A stretch of 64,000 nt of DNA, taken from Sorangium cellulosum So0157-2 (GTDB taxonomy: Bacteria > Myxococcota_A > Polyangia > Polyangiales > Polyangiaceae). The position numbers and the translations under genes were made by a program. Below the pieces are notes generated by a model, which was not told the DNA's origin, ran no database searches, and saw nothing but the letters and a program-made list of their open reading frames with translations. Of this stretch, positions 19,477 through 28,795 are shown piece after piece (positions within the stretch are counted from its first letter, which is position 1; each line of letters starts with the position of its first letter). The DNA is taken from assembly GCF_000418325.1 (NCBI RefSeq), contig NC_021658.1, forward strand, positions 7,454,001-7,518,000, read 5' to 3'.

Positions 19477-21667
19477 GGTCCGCCGCGAGCGAGGACTGCA
19501 CGCGCCCGACCTCCCGGGCGATGGCCTGCACCGCCTCGGTCGCGCTCTCGATCGTCCCGGCGCGCGCCTCCCGATCGAGCCGCGCGCAGAGCTCCTTCAG
19601 GTTGAACGCCGCGAGCTCGTCGGCGCTCTCGTAGAGCCCCCAGGCGAGCCGCTCGAGCTCGCCGAGCGCGCCCCGCGCCGCGGCCTCGCCCATCGCGGCC
19701 ACCCGGCTCGGCGCCTCCGTGAGGAACAGCTCGGTCACCTCGCCGACGACGTCCGGCGGGGCCGCGCGCAGCCCGGCCCGCGGCCTCCCCGACGCCGCCG
19801 CCTGGACGCGCGCCCCGCCCGGCGGCGGCGGCGAGGGCGTGACCAGCGTCGGCGGCGGGAGCTCCACGCTCGGCGGCGCGCTCTCGGGGCGCACCGCCTC
19901 GTACGCGCCGGACCGCGACGCCGCGGCGAAGGTCCGCAGCGCGCGATCGACCTCGTCCTGCCTCAGCGGCTTCGACAGCGCGTCGTCCATCCCCGCCGCG
20001 AGGCACCGCTCCCGCGCGTCGCGCCCCGCGCTCGCCGTCATCGCGATGATCGGCGTCCGCCGGTCCGGCCGCTCGGCGCGGCGGATCTCCTCGGCCGCCG
20101 CGTAGCCGTCGAAGCCGGGCATGTGGCAGTCCATCAGCACCGCGGCGTAGCCGCCGCGACGCACCGCCTCGACGGCCGCGCGGCCGCTGTCCACCACGTC
20201 GGCGCGGTAGCCGCGCTTCTCGACCATGAACGCCGCGACCTTCTGGCTCACCGCGTTGTCGTCGACCACGAGCACCCTCGCGCGCGACGAGCTCCGCGCC
20301 TCGGACGCCGGCGCCCCCCGCCGCGACCTCGGCGCGTGCGCGCGCGCCCCGGCGGCCAGGTGCTCCGGCGAGAGCCCCGCGAGCAGCCGCAGGATCGAGT
20401 GCAGCTGCGCGCGCCGGATCGGCTTGATGAGCACCGAGTCGGCCTCGGCGCGGCTGGGCGCCTCCCTGCCGGGGTAGGCCATGAGCACGCTGCGCGCGGG
20501 CGCGATCGCGGCGTCCGCCTTGATGCGCTGGAGCAGCATCAGCCCGTCGAGGTCGGCCAGCTCGAGGTCGATCAGCACCATGTCGTACGGCGCGCCGGCG
20601 CCCGCCGCCTCGCGCAGCGCGGCGAGCGCGGCGGCGCCGCTCTCCGAGGTGCGGCACGCGAGCCCGAGCTCCTCGATCAGCTTCTGCACCACGCGGCGCA
20701 CCGAGCCGCTGTCGTCGACGACGAGCACCCGCTTGCCGGGCAGGTCGATGCGCGGGATGGGCGCGCGCTCCGGGGCGCGCCCGCGCCGCTCGAACGGCAG
20801 CACGAACGAGAGCCCCCGGCGGCGCGCGCCGGCGTCCGTCGCGGCGCGGAGCTCGCCGCCCATCGCGGCGATGAGGCGCCTCGCGATCGCGACGCCGGGC
20901 GCCGCGCGCAGCTCCGCGGCGCGCGCGTCCTGCTCGGGCAGCGGCCGCGCAGCGCCGCCCGGCGCGCCCGCCCTCGCCGGCGCCTCCGCGCCGCCGGCGA
21001 GCCCCGCCGCGGCCGCGAAGCGCACGTCGAAGAAGCGCACGTCGAAGCGCACCCGCGCGGTCGCGCCCTCGGCCGCGCCCGGCGGATCGCCCTCCCGGCC
21101 CGCCTCCAGCGCGGCGCGCACCAGCACCTCGCCCCGGGGCGCCGCGCGGAGCGCGGAGGTCCCGACGCTCAGCAGGACCTGCCGCAGCCGCGCCGCGTCG
21201 CCGCGCACCGCGCCCGGCACCTCGGGCTCGACCTCGAGCACGAGCTCGGTCCTGTCGTCGTGCGCGCGATCGGCGAGCAGCTCCGCCGCGTCCTCGACGG
21301 TCCGGCGCAGGTCGAAGTCGACGCGGTCGACGTGCAGCCCGCGGCCGCCGGGCTGACCGAGATCGATGAGCTCGTCGATCATCGAGAGCACCACGTCGCC
21401 GCTGCTCCGGATGCGCCGCGCGAAGGCGCGCTGCTCCGGATCGAGCTCGGTGTCGAGCAGGAGGCCGCTGATGCCGACGATCCCGCTGAGCAGCGTCCGG
21501 ATCTCGTGCCGCACCTGCGCGAGGACGCCCTCGTCCCCCTCCGCGTCGGCGAGCGCGGACGGCCACGCCCCCGGCTCGTGCGGCGCGAGCGCGCGCTCCG
21601 CGGAATCGCTGCTCCTCGTGGCCGGGCTGCTCTCTGGGCCGCTCCGGCGCTGCTCCTTGCCTGCCAT
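19454..21667 (-). CDS. Degenerate hybrid histidine kinase with two receiver domains and an HPt-like end
   Basis: 737 residues. Order seen: DHp helix with His (VRHEIRTLLSGIVGISG, about 53-70); an ATPase region that has lost both N-box asparagines (LSVGTSALRAA where LNLVGNAIKF is usual) and the DxGxG and GxGLGL motifs; receiver 1 (VLVVDDSG...DMVLIDLE, phosphoacceptor Asp present); receiver 2 (VLVVDDN...AVLMDCHMPGFDG, Asp and Lys present); and an HPt-like helix bundle in which the phospho-His is replaced by Trp (LAWGLYESA). It therefore should not autophosphorylate and is better seen as a phosphoacceptor scaffold or sink driven by another kinase. No membrane segment. Overlaps the SDR gene tail by 23 bp. 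Confidence 0.85.
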   Translation of the reverse strand: MAGKEQRRSGPESSPATRSSDSAERALAPHEPGAWPSALADAEGDEGVLAQVRHEIRTLLSGIVGISGLLLDTELDPEQRAFARRIRSSGDVVLSMIDELIDLGQPGGRGLHVDRVDFDLRRTVEDAAELLADRAHDDRTELVLEVEPEVPGAVRGDAARLRQVLLSVGTSALRAAPRGEVLVRAALEAGREGDPPGAAEGATARVRFDVRFFDVRFAAAAGLAGGAEAPARAGAPGGAARPLPEQDARAAELRAAPGVAIARRLIAAMGGELRAATDAGARRRGLSFVLPFERRGRAPERAPIPRIDLPGKRVLVVDDSGSVRRVVQKLIEELGLACRTSESGAAALAALREAAGAGAPYDMVLIDLELADLDGLMLLQRIKADAAIAPARSVLMAYPGREAPSRAEADSVLIKPIRRAQLHSILRLLAGLSPEHLAAGARAHAPRSRRGAPASEARSSSRARVLVVDDNAVSQKVAAFMVEKRGYRADVVDSGRAAVEAVRRGGYAAVLMDCHMPGFDGYAAAEEIRRAERPDRRTPIIAMTASAGRDARERCLAAGMDDALSKPLRQDEVDRALRTFAAASRSGAYEAVRPESAPPSVELPPPTLVTPSPPPPGGARVQAAASGRPRAGLRAAPPDVVGEVTELFLTEAPSRVAAMGEAAARGALGELERLAWGLYESADELAAFNLKELCARLDREARAGTIESATEAVQAIAREVGRVQSSLAADLKKRGLR

Positions 21668-21883
21668 CGACGCCCCGACTCGACCTTCCGCCCGCCCCGC
21701 GCGAGCCCACGACGCCGGAGGTAAAAGTGTACTGCTTACAATGTTCCGGTGAAAAGTTTACCGTGGATACTGGAATGGCCGTCCGCCGCCATGGCGCCGG
21801 CGCGCATCACGCATCACGCATTGCATCGCGCCGCGCTGCGTCACGACTCCTTGACGCGCGGGTGTTCGCGCGTCTCGCGCGCG

Positions 21884-22807
21884 TCATGCGTCGCGCGCGC
21901 CGCCGAGCGCCGTCACGACGACGCGCTCGCGATCGACCGCGGCCTCCGCCGAGAGCACGCTGATGGCGGAGGGGTCGTCGGACGACGCGAGCGCGCGCCG
22001 GCTGTGCCCGAACAGGCGCAGGAGCAGCTCCGGCGGGGCGAAGTCGAGGTCGCTCTCGTGGACGAAGAGCCGGCCGAGGTGCTCGGCGTAGGCGCCCGCG
22101 AGCACCCGGAACGGGATCCTGTCGAAGGCGAGCGCGCGCCGGCGGCTCGCGGCCGCGGAGCCGAGGAGCGCCGCGAAGAGCGCCGTGTAGATGGCGCGCA
22201 GCTTGAGGCGCATCGAGGGCGGGCTGCGCTTCAGCGCCTCGCGCAGGAAGTGGACGTTGAGCGGGACGTGGAACGACTCGTCGCGCGTCAGGATCGTGAG
22301 CATCTGCCGCACGGCCGGGTAGCGGGCTTCCCGCAGCGCGAGGCGGTACGTCGTCGAGCCGATGGTCTCGAACATGAGGTTCGTGAGCACGATCGTCTCG
22401 ACCCGCTCCGCGCGGCCGTACAGGCGATAGAAGGTGCCGGTGACGCGGCCCATGGGCCGGACCTCGCCGCCGATGTGCGCGAGGAACTTCGTGAGCAGCT
22501 CGCGGTGCCACCCCTCCTCGTCGCCGTAGAGCCGCAGGCACTCGCCGAGCTCCGGGTCCCAGGCGCTCACCTCGTCGGCGAGGGCGTGGGCCTGCGTCAG
22601 GCCGGACTCCTCGGCGCGGAACGCGGCGTTGAAGAAGGCGATCGCCGCCTGGCGCTCGGCCTCGCTCTCCCACGGGATCGGCCGCGAGAGGTCGAGCTCT
22701 TCGTCGTACATCCGCTCCGCGCGGCGGCGCAGCATGCTGAGCCACCACGACGTGGGGCGCTGGACGGGGGGCTTGCGAGAGACCGGCTGGGGCGCTGCGA
22801 AAAGCAT
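21884..22807 (-). CDS. Ferritin-like diiron protein (AurF-like oxygenase type)
   Basis: 307 residues, helical. Metal-ligand pattern seen: Glu in FRAEESG (about 55), EEGWH (ExxH, about 87-92), a third Glu in MFETIG, and DESFH (DExxH, about 173-177). Two ExxH-type pairs on four helices is the pattern of diiron carboxylate proteins; the AurF/CmlI N-oxygenase family is the closest I can suggest. Substrate unknown. No strong ribosome site precedes ATG 22807; the minus-strand leader reads CACCTCC instead, so the start is uncertain. Stands alone between regulatory and nucleotidase genes. Confidence 0.65.
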   Translation of the reverse strand: MLFAAPQPVSRKPPVQRPTSWWLSMLRRRAERMYDEELDLSRPIPWESEAERQAAIAFFNAAFRAEESGLTQAHALADEVSAWDPELGECLRLYGDEEGWHRELLTKFLAHIGGEVRPMGRVTGTFYRLYGRAERVETIVLTNLMFETIGSTTYRLALREARYPAVRQMLTILTRDESFHVPLNVHFLREALKRSPPSMRLKLRAIYTALFAALLGSAAASRRRALAFDRIPFRVLAGAYAEHLGRLFVHESDLDFAPPELLLRLFGHSRRALASSDDPSAISVLSAEAAVDRERVVVTALGGARDA

Positions 22808-22985
22808 CGAAGGAGGTGCCCGTCGGCGACGGATGGGATCCGCCTCCGCGATCGCACGAGACGGGACCGGGGCGCACCATAGCGCAGTTTTTCGGCGCGG
22901 CGCACCAGGAGCGCGCCTGTGCGCCGGCGCCGGCGGAGGACGCCGGGCGGACGAGCCCGGGCCGCGACGGCGCGCGGCTAGGCGC

Positions 22986-23015
22986 GGCTAGGCTAGGCTA
23001 GGCTAGGCTAGGCTA
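22986..23015. repeat. Six tandem copies of GGCTA
   Basis: Perfect pentanucleotide microsatellite, flanked on the left by two CGCGGCTA copies. It lies 75 bp upstream of the start of the 5'-nucleotidase gene. A pentamer upstream of a gene can vary in length and shift promoter spacing; no evidence here beyond its presence. Confidence 0.9.
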
Positions 23016-23090
23016 GCCGAGGCGACGCGACGCGAACCGTGACGCTGCGACGCGTTCGTCGAGGAGGCGCCCTTTGTATGCCTCCTGGGC

Positions 23091-24674
23091 GTGGGATACC
23101 ATAGTCGACCCACTGTGTTCTTCGAGCAGCTCCAGCTCCCCCTCGGAGGGCTCACTCCCCAGACTGAGCCCACGCGCATCCCGCGGACCCGGCGCGTCTT
23201 CGTCAACCGCAACCTCAAGCTCGCGGGGATCGACTGGGTCGGCTTCGACATGGACTACACCCTGGCCATCTACAACCAGACCGAGATGGACAACCTCTCG
23301 ATCCAGGGGACGGTCACGAAGCTCGCCGCGCGCGGTTACCCCGAGGATCTCCTGCGCGGCCTCCGCTACCCGATCCACTTCCCCATCCGCGGCCTGCTGA
23401 TCGACAAGCGCTTCGGCCACGTGCTCAAGATGGACCGGTTCAAGGTGGTCCAGCGCGGGTACCACGGCCTGCGCGAGCTCACGAAGGAAGAGCTCCGGGC
23501 GCTCTACCAGCACCGCAAGATCCGGCCGAACACGGCCCGCTACCACTGGATCGACACGCTGTACGCGCTCAGCGAGGCCACGCTCTACGCCGGCATCGTC
23601 GACGCCCTCGAGGCGCGCGGCGTCCCGCTCGACTACGCGCGGCTCTTCACCGACATCCGCGAGTGCATCGACGAGGCGCACCGCGACGGCACCATCCTCG
23701 ACGTCGTCCGCTCCGACCTGCCGCGCTTCGTCGAGCGCGACCCGAACCTCGCGCAGACGCTCCACAAGTTCCGCTCGGCGGGCAAGAAGCTCTTCCTGCT
23801 CACGAACTCGCGCTGGCCGTTCACCGAGAAGATGATGACGTACCTGCTCGGGGACGCGATGCCCGAGTACCCGAGCTTCCGGCACTACTTCGACGTCATC
23901 GTGGTCGCCGCGCAGAAGCCGGCGTTCTTCCAGGAGCGCCGCCCGCTGCTCATCCGGGACGGCGCCGAGGTCCGCCCCGCCACGGCGCCGCTCGAGCGCG
24001 GCGCCATCTACGAGGGGGGCAACCTCCACGACTTCGAGAAGTTCCTGAACATCTCCGGCGATCGCGTCCTCTACGTGGGCGATCACATCTACGGCGACAT
24101 CCTCCGCTCGAAGAAGGAGAGCGCGTGGCGCACGGCGATGATCATCCAGGAGATGGAGGCCGAGGTCGCCGCCCACGAGTCGTGCCGCCGCGAGCACATG
24201 GAGAGCGCGCTGCTCGAGGGGCGCCGCGAGGAGCTCGAGGACCAGCTCCGCTTCTACCAGCAGCGCTACAAGGACCTCACCCGCAAGATCGAGGAGGAGC
24301 AGCAGAAGAAGAACGGCTCGTCGAACGGCGGCGGAGGCGCGCTGCACGCGGAGGCGGGCGGCGACCACGTCCCGATCGACTACGCGACGTCGTTCTACGA
24401 GGCCGAGCGCGGCCGCACGAAGCGCGCGGTCGAGCGCATCCGCGGCCAGCTCCGGGCCGTCGACGCCGAGGTCGCCAAGCTGGAGCGCGAGATCGCCCGC
24501 CGCTTCCACCCCTACTGGGGCTCGCTGCTCAAGGAGGCGAACGAGACGTCCAGCTTCGGCGATCAGGTCGAGGAGTACGCGTGCATCTACACGTCGCGCG
24601 TCTCCAACCTGCTCGCCTACTCGCCGCTGCAGTACTTCAGGAGCCCGCGCGACCTGATGCCGCACGAGCTCTGA
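23091..24674 (+). CDS. HAD-type purine 5'-nucleotidase (NT5C2/NT5DC-like)
   Basis: 527 residues, cytosolic. HAD motif 1 DMDYTLAIY with nucleophile and acid Asp (about residues 54-58), motif 2 LLTNS, motif 3/4 YVGDHIYGDI. This is the HAD-IG family related to eukaryotic cytosolic IMP/GMP 5'-nucleotidase, and its length agrees. A charged region about 360-420 (EEQQKK, EELEDQLRFYQQRYKDL) is probably a coiled coil, followed by a Gly linker. Start unclear: GTG 23091 gives the longest reading; GTG 23115 (Met-Phe-Phe-Glu-Gln) is an alternative and neither has a clear ribosome site. Expected role: dephosphorylating purine mononucleotides. Confidence 0.88.
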   Translation: MGYHSRPTVFFEQLQLPLGGLTPQTEPTRIPRTRRVFVNRNLKLAGIDWVGFDMDYTLAIYNQTEMDNLSIQGTVTKLAARGYPEDLLRGLRYPIHFPIRGLLIDKRFGHVLKMDRFKVVQRGYHGLRELTKEELRALYQHRKIRPNTARYHWIDTLYALSEATLYAGIVDALEARGVPLDYARLFTDIRECIDEAHRDGTILDVVRSDLPRFVERDPNLAQTLHKFRSAGKKLFLLTNSRWPFTEKMMTYLLGDAMPEYPSFRHYFDVIVVAAQKPAFFQERRPLLIRDGAEVRPATAPLERGAIYEGGNLHDFEKFLNISGDRVLYVGDHIYGDILRSKKESAWRTAMIIQEMEAEVAAHESCRREHMESALLEGRREELEDQLRFYQQRYKDLTRKIEEEQQKKNGSSNGGGGALHAEAGGDHVPIDYATSFYEAERGRTKRAVERIRGQLRAVDAEVAKLEREIARRFHPYWGSLLKEANETSSFGDQVEEYACIYTSRVSNLLAYSPLQYFRSPRDLMPHEL

Positions 24675-24724
24675 TCGCCGAGGCCGCCCGCGCCCGCGCG
24701 CGGCCGCCGCTCCAGGAGATCGCC

Positions 24725-25057
24725 ATGAGCACCGTCAGCCTCCGCTCGCTGTTCCTCGCGCTCGCCGCCCCCGCCTTCCTCTCGCTCGCCGGCGGCGGCT
24801 GCGGCAAGCGGGCCTGCTTTCACTGGACCGAGCTCGAGGGGGCGTGCCCGTCCAGCGACGACGCGTACGTCTTCTTCCAGAACCCCGGGTGTCTGAGCTC
24901 GATCGAGTCGATCGACAGCGAGGGCGACTTCGACGGTGAGCTCTGCTGCTACGACGTCACCACGGTCGACACGGGCGACGAGGAGTGCACGCCCGGGCAG
25001 AGCCCCGTGCCCGGCGGCAGCGGCGTCGGCGGCTTCTCCGGGCCCACGCCCAGGTAG
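24725..25057 (+). CDS. Small Cys-rich lipoprotein
   Basis: 110 residues, no known family recognised. ATG follows AGGAGATCGCC. Signal peptide with a hydrophobic core (LFLALAAPAFLSLA) and a C in GGGC as likely lipidation site; a further eight cysteines (including a CC pair near residue 75) and a Gly/Pro-rich tail. Likely sits in the envelope with disulfide bonds. Lies 50 bp after the nucleotidase gene; may be co-transcribed. Confidence 0.75.
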   Translation: MSTVSLRSLFLALAAPAFLSLAGGGCGKRACFHWTELEGACPSSDDAYVFFQNPGCLSSIESIDSEGDFDGELCCYDVTTVDTGDEECTPGQSPVPGGSGVGGFSGPTPR

Positions 25058-25140
25058 CCGCGGCGCTCCCGGGCGCGCGCGTTCGCCGCTGCGCGCTCGC
25101 CGCTGGACGCCGGGGCGATTTCGGTCACGCTGGCGCTCCC

Positions 25141-26361
25141 ATGACCACCACCGCCCCGCCCGCCGTTGCCCCCGCGGCCGCGGGCCCGCACGGCGACCTC
25201 CCCACGGCCGTGCTCCGGAGCTCGCCCGCGGATTTCGTCGTCGAAGAGCTCCCCGCCTACGCGCCGAGCGGCCGCGGCGAGCACGTGTTCGTGACCTTCC
25301 GCAAGACGGGCCGCACCACGCCCGACGCGGTGCGGGCCATCGCGCTCGCGCTCGGCGCCGACCCGGGCGGCGCCGGCTTCGCGGGCATGAAGGACCGGCA
25401 CGCGATCACCACGCAGACCGCGTCGGTCCAGGTCCCGCTCGCGCGGGATCCCGCGCCGCTGCTCGAGCAGGCCGAGCTGCCCGGGATCGAGATCCTCTCG
25501 GTCGCGCGCCACGACCACAAGCTCAAGCCGGGGCACCTCCTCGGCAACCGGTTCCGGATCACGCTCCGCGGGATCGCCCCCGCGGCGCTCCCGCTCGCCG
25601 AGCGCCGCCTCGACGACATCGGCCGCGCCGGCGTGCCGAACGCGTTCGGGCCGCAGCGGTTCGGGAGGAACGGCAGTAACCCCGAGCGCGCGCTCGCGTG
25701 GATCGCGGGCCGGGAGCGCGGGCCGCGCGACCGGCGCGAGCAGCGGCTGCTCTTCTCGGCGCTCCAGTCGCTCTGGTTCAATGAGGTGCTCGCGCGCCGC
25801 GAGGCGGACGGCACCTGGAGCACCGTGCTCCCCGGCGATCTCGCCAAGAAGCACGACACCGGCGGGCTGTTCCTCGTGCCCCTCGAGGGCCCGGAGGTCG
25901 CGGACGCCGAGGCGCGCGCCGCCGCGCTCTCGATCTCGGCGACGGGCCCGATGTTCGGCCGGAAGATGCGCTGGCCCGAGGGCGCCCCGGGCGCGCTGGA
26001 GCTCGAGGTGCTCACGGCGGCGATCGGCGACCCCCGCAAGCTCGACGCGTTCGCCCACGCCGGGGAGGGCACGCGGCGCCCCCTGCGGCTGGAGGTGGAC
26101 GGCCTCGAGGTGTCCCCCGCCGGGGAGGCGGCGAGCGGCGGCGCGCCGGAGCCCGCGGGCGGTCCAGGCGCAGGGCAAGGAATTGTCGTCTCGTTTGTGC
26201 TACCGAAGGGCGGCTACGCGACCACCGTCCTTGGGCGAGTCTTCCGGCTCGTCGACGCCTCCGCCCCCCAGCCGTCCGTCGGCAGGCCGGGCGCGGCGGG
26301 CGCCCCCCCTCCGGAGGAGGAGGACGCAGTCGAGGAAGGGCGGCCCAGCGCCGAACCGTAG
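25141..26361 (+). CDS. truD: tRNA pseudouridine(13) synthase TruD
   Basis: 406 residues. Makes pseudouridine at position 13 of tRNA-Glu and some other tRNAs. Seen: DFVVEELPAY opening, catalytic Asp in GMKDRHA (about residue 83), the family motif PNAFGPQRFG near 185, and the central TRUD insertion. A Pro/Glu-rich, poorly conserved tail of about 45 residues follows the fold and looks like a lineage extension. It is 61 bp upstream of the exbB-like gene. Confidence 0.95.
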   Translation: MTTTAPPAVAPAAAGPHGDLPTAVLRSSPADFVVEELPAYAPSGRGEHVFVTFRKTGRTTPDAVRAIALALGADPGGAGFAGMKDRHAITTQTASVQVPLARDPAPLLEQAELPGIEILSVARHDHKLKPGHLLGNRFRITLRGIAPAALPLAERRLDDIGRAGVPNAFGPQRFGRNGSNPERALAWIAGRERGPRDRREQRLLFSALQSLWFNEVLARREADGTWSTVLPGDLAKKHDTGGLFLVPLEGPEVADAEARAAALSISATGPMFGRKMRWPEGAPGALELEVLTAAIGDPRKLDAFAHAGEGTRRPLRLEVDGLEVSPAGEAASGGAPEPAGGPGAGQGIVVSFVLPKGGYATTVLGRVFRLVDASAPQPSVGRPGAAGAPPPEEEDAVEEGRPSAEP

Positions 26362-26421
26362 AACGAACGTCTCGGCGCGGCCCCCACCCACCCCACCATC
26401 GGAAAGGCACCAAGGAAGAAG

Positions 26422-27186
26422 ATGAACCTCGTCGAGTGGCTGCAGCGCATCATGGTCGGCTTCGGGGCCGCCTGGGTCATGTGGTTGATGATCGGCCTCA
26501 GCGTCATCTCGGTCGCCATCATCCTGGAGCGCGCCTGGTTCTTCTGGTCGCTCCGCGACGATCTCGCCGTCCTCGCGCGGGATCTCCGGACGTCCCTCGA
26601 CGACTCGATCGAGGCCGCGCGGAAGCGGATGGAGGCCTCGCCCTCGGCCGAGGCCGCGGTCGTCTCGGCCGGCCTCGCGGTGGCGCACCAGGGGCCCGAC
26701 GCGGCCGAGGAGGCCATGGCCGGCGCCGCGGCGCTCCAGCGCATGAAGCTCGAGCGGCGCCTCGCCTACCTCGGTACGCTCGGCAACAACGCGCCGTTCA
26801 TCGGGCTGTTCGGCACCGTCATCGGCGTCGTCGGCGCCTTCGACGCGCTCGGCCAGGCGGCGAAGACGCCGGTCGCGCAGGCCGCGTCGCAGGCCATGGC
26901 GCCGCAGGCCGTCATGTCGAGCATCGCCGAGGCGCTCGTCGCGACCGCGGTCGGCCTCGCGGTCGCCATCCCCGCCGTCGCGGCGAACAACTACTTCCAG
27001 CGCATGATCAAGTCGACGCTGGCCAACACCGAGGCGCTCACGCGGGTCCTGCTCGCGCACCTCAAGATCGACCCGGCGTTCGCCGGGGCCGCGCCCGCCG
27101 TCGCCGCCGAGCCGCGCGTCAAGGCCGCGCGGGCGCCGCGACAGGAGGAGAGCAGGAAGGGCGGCGCGGGCGAGGAGGAGCGCTGA
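26422..27186 (+). CDS. exbB: ExbB/TolQ/MotA family proton-channel protein
   Basis: 254 residues with three membrane spans: about 13-35, 115-138 ([18 protein letters not shown]) and 170-195 ([19 protein letters not shown]). These segments carry the family's conserved small-residue and Thr patterns. With ExbD it forms the inner-membrane motor that uses the proton gradient to energise TonB or Tol/gliding-type machines. TGATG overlap with exbD. The basic C-terminal tail (about 230-254) is cytoplasmic. Confidence 0.93.
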   Translation: MNLVEWLQRIMVGFGAAWVMWLMIGLSVISVAIILERAWFFWSLRDDLAVLARDLRTSLDDSIEAARKRMEASPSAEAAVVSAGLAVAHQGPDAAEEAMAGAAALQRMKLERRLAYLGTLGNNAPFIGLFGTVIGVVGAFDALGQAAKTPVAQAASQAMAPQAVMSSIAEALVATAVGLAVAIPAVAANNYFQRMIKSTLANTEALTRVLLAHLKIDPAFAGAAPAVAAEPRVKAARAPRQEESRKGGAGEEER

Positions 27187-27689
27187 TGGCCGCCACGAGC
27201 CGCAACGACGATGACGACATGATCAGCGGCATCAACGTCACGCCGCTGGTCGACATCACCCTCGTGCTCCTCATCATCTTCATGGTGACCGCGAAGATCA
27301 TCGTCTCGCAGTCGCTCCCCCTCGATCTGCCGAAGGCGGCGCAGGGGCAGGAGGTGCAGCTCGTCTTCGGGCTCGAGCTGCACGCGAACGGCGACACGTT
27401 CGCCGACGGCAAGAAGCTCGCGGGCGAGGACGCCATCCTCCCGATCGCGCGCGAGGCCCAGGCGAAGAACCCGGAGCTCCGCGCCGTGATCCGCGCCGAC
27501 ACGACGGTCCCGCACGGCCGGGTGATCCGCGCGCTCGATCTGCTGAAGCAGGCGGGCGTCTCCAAGATCGCGTTCGGCGTGACGCCGATCGCGCCCGAGC
27601 CCGGCGCGGCGCCCGGCGCGACGCCAGGCGCCCCGGCCGCGCCGCCCCCGGCCGCCCCCGCGCCGGCAACACCGAGCCCCGCGCCCTGA
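27186..27689 (+). CDS. exbD: ExbD/TolR family protein
   Basis: 167 residues. Single N-terminal membrane span NVTPLVDITLVLLIIFMV carrying the essential proton-carrying Asp, then a periplasmic domain with the ExbD fold and a Pro/Ala tail. Partner of the ExbB-like protein; start ATG overlaps its stop. ExbD rather than TolR assigned because a TonB-like gene follows 19 bp later. Confidence 0.93.
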   Translation: MAATSRNDDDDMISGINVTPLVDITLVLLIIFMVTAKIIVSQSLPLDLPKAAQGQEVQLVFGLELHANGDTFADGKKLAGEDAILPIAREAQAKNPELRAVIRADTTVPHGRVIRALDLLKQAGVSKIAFGVTPIAPEPGAAPGATPGAPAAPPPAAPAPATPSPAP

Positions 27690-27708
27690 GCGCGCCGAGC
27701 GAGAGCTT

Positions 27709-28728
27709 ATGAGCCAGGCCACGAGCCATCGCGCCGCGGGGGCGCTCCACGACGGGCGCCGCCGCGACAAGCGCCCCGACCCTGGGGGCGCCAAGGAGCC
27801 CCCGAACGCCGTCGGCGCGCCGGCCGCGGGTCGCCCCGGCGATCGGCGGCGCGCCGCGGATCCGCTCGCCGCGGTGCTCGGGCTCGGCGACCGGGCCTCG
27901 CGCGTGGGCGCCTTCCTCGGGGTCACGCTGGCGCTCACCAGCCACAGCGCGGCGTCCGCTCAGGCGATCGTCTCGGGGTCGCTGCGCGACATGCGGCAGA
28001 TGGTCGAGGAGATGCGCGTCGGCATCCACGACTACCTCTGGGCGATCTACGAGGTCGACGTCACGCCGCCGAAGGCCGAGGAGCCCAAGCCGCCCGAGCC
28101 CGAGCCGCCGCCCGAGCCCGAGCCGGAGCCCCAGCCGGTCGTGAAGGCCCCGCCGCCTCCGCAGGCGAACACGCCGCCGCCCAAGGACGACCCGTACGAG
28201 CCGCCCCCCGCCGCCGCCGAGGCCGCGAAGGTCCTCACGCGCGAGCCGGATCCGGACGAGGTCCTCGACATGACCGACCGCGGGATCGCGAGCGGCGAGG
28301 GGCAGGGCGTCGGCTACGGCCAGGTGGCCGGCGCGGGCACGGCCAAGTCCCCCACGTTCAACCCGAACGCCAAGGTCGGCGGCGTCGTCGGCGGCAAGGG
28401 CACGGGCGACCCGGTCCCGCCGCCTCCGGCCGTCGCGGGCCCGGACCGCTCCGCCCCGGCCGGCCTGGTCGGCAGCAGCAGCTGGAACTGCCCTTTCCCT
28501 CCGGAGGCCGACGTCGACCAGATCGATCAGGCGAAGGTCGTCCTCATGGTCACGGTGCGCCCCGACGGCAGCCCGCTTTCCGTCAAGGTCGTCAGTGATC
28601 CCGGTCACGGTTTCGGTCGCGCCGCGCGCATGTGCGCGCTCAGCCGGCGCTACTCGCCTCAGAAGGACCGCGCGGGCTCCCCGATCACCGGCACGACCCC
28701 GCCCATCACGGTGAACTTCACGCGCTAG
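27709..28728 (+). CDS. TonB-like energy-transducing protein
   Basis: 339 residues. A basic N-terminus of about 65 residues, one membrane span (about 66-85, VGAFLGVTLALTSHSAA), a long Pro-rich stretch with repeated E-P/K-P (about 120-170), and a C-terminal domain with a V.VRPDGSPLSVKVVSDPG strand resembling TonB/AgmG-type C-terminal domains. Follows exbB and exbD directly. It would carry energy to outer-membrane receptors; in myxobacteria TonB-like proteins also work in gliding machinery (AgmX/GltJ type), which I cannot exclude. Confidence 0.8.
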   Translation: MSQATSHRAAGALHDGRRRDKRPDPGGAKEPPNAVGAPAAGRPGDRRRAADPLAAVLGLGDRASRVGAFLGVTLALTSHSAASAQAIVSGSLRDMRQMVEEMRVGIHDYLWAIYEVDVTPPKAEEPKPPEPEPPPEPEPEPQPVVKAPPPPQANTPPPKDDPYEPPPAAAEAAKVLTREPDPDEVLDMTDRGIASGEGQGVGYGQVAGAGTAKSPTFNPNAKVGGVVGGKGTGDPVPPPPAVAGPDRSAPAGLVGSSSWNCPFPPEADVDQIDQAKVVLMVTVRPDGSPLSVKVVSDPGHGFGRAARMCALSRRYSPQKDRAGSPITGTTPPITVNFTR

Positions 28729-28795
28729 CGCGTCGCGATAGCTCCCGGAAAATTCGCTCCGCGGCCGGCGCCTCGGCTATTCTCCGCGGCAGCTT

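Noticed and set aside
22816-23001. Plus-strand frame behind an AAGGAGGTG at 22811
   Set aside because: The ribosome-like site is on the plus strand but the 61-residue product has no features and overlaps the leader of the diiron-protein gene.
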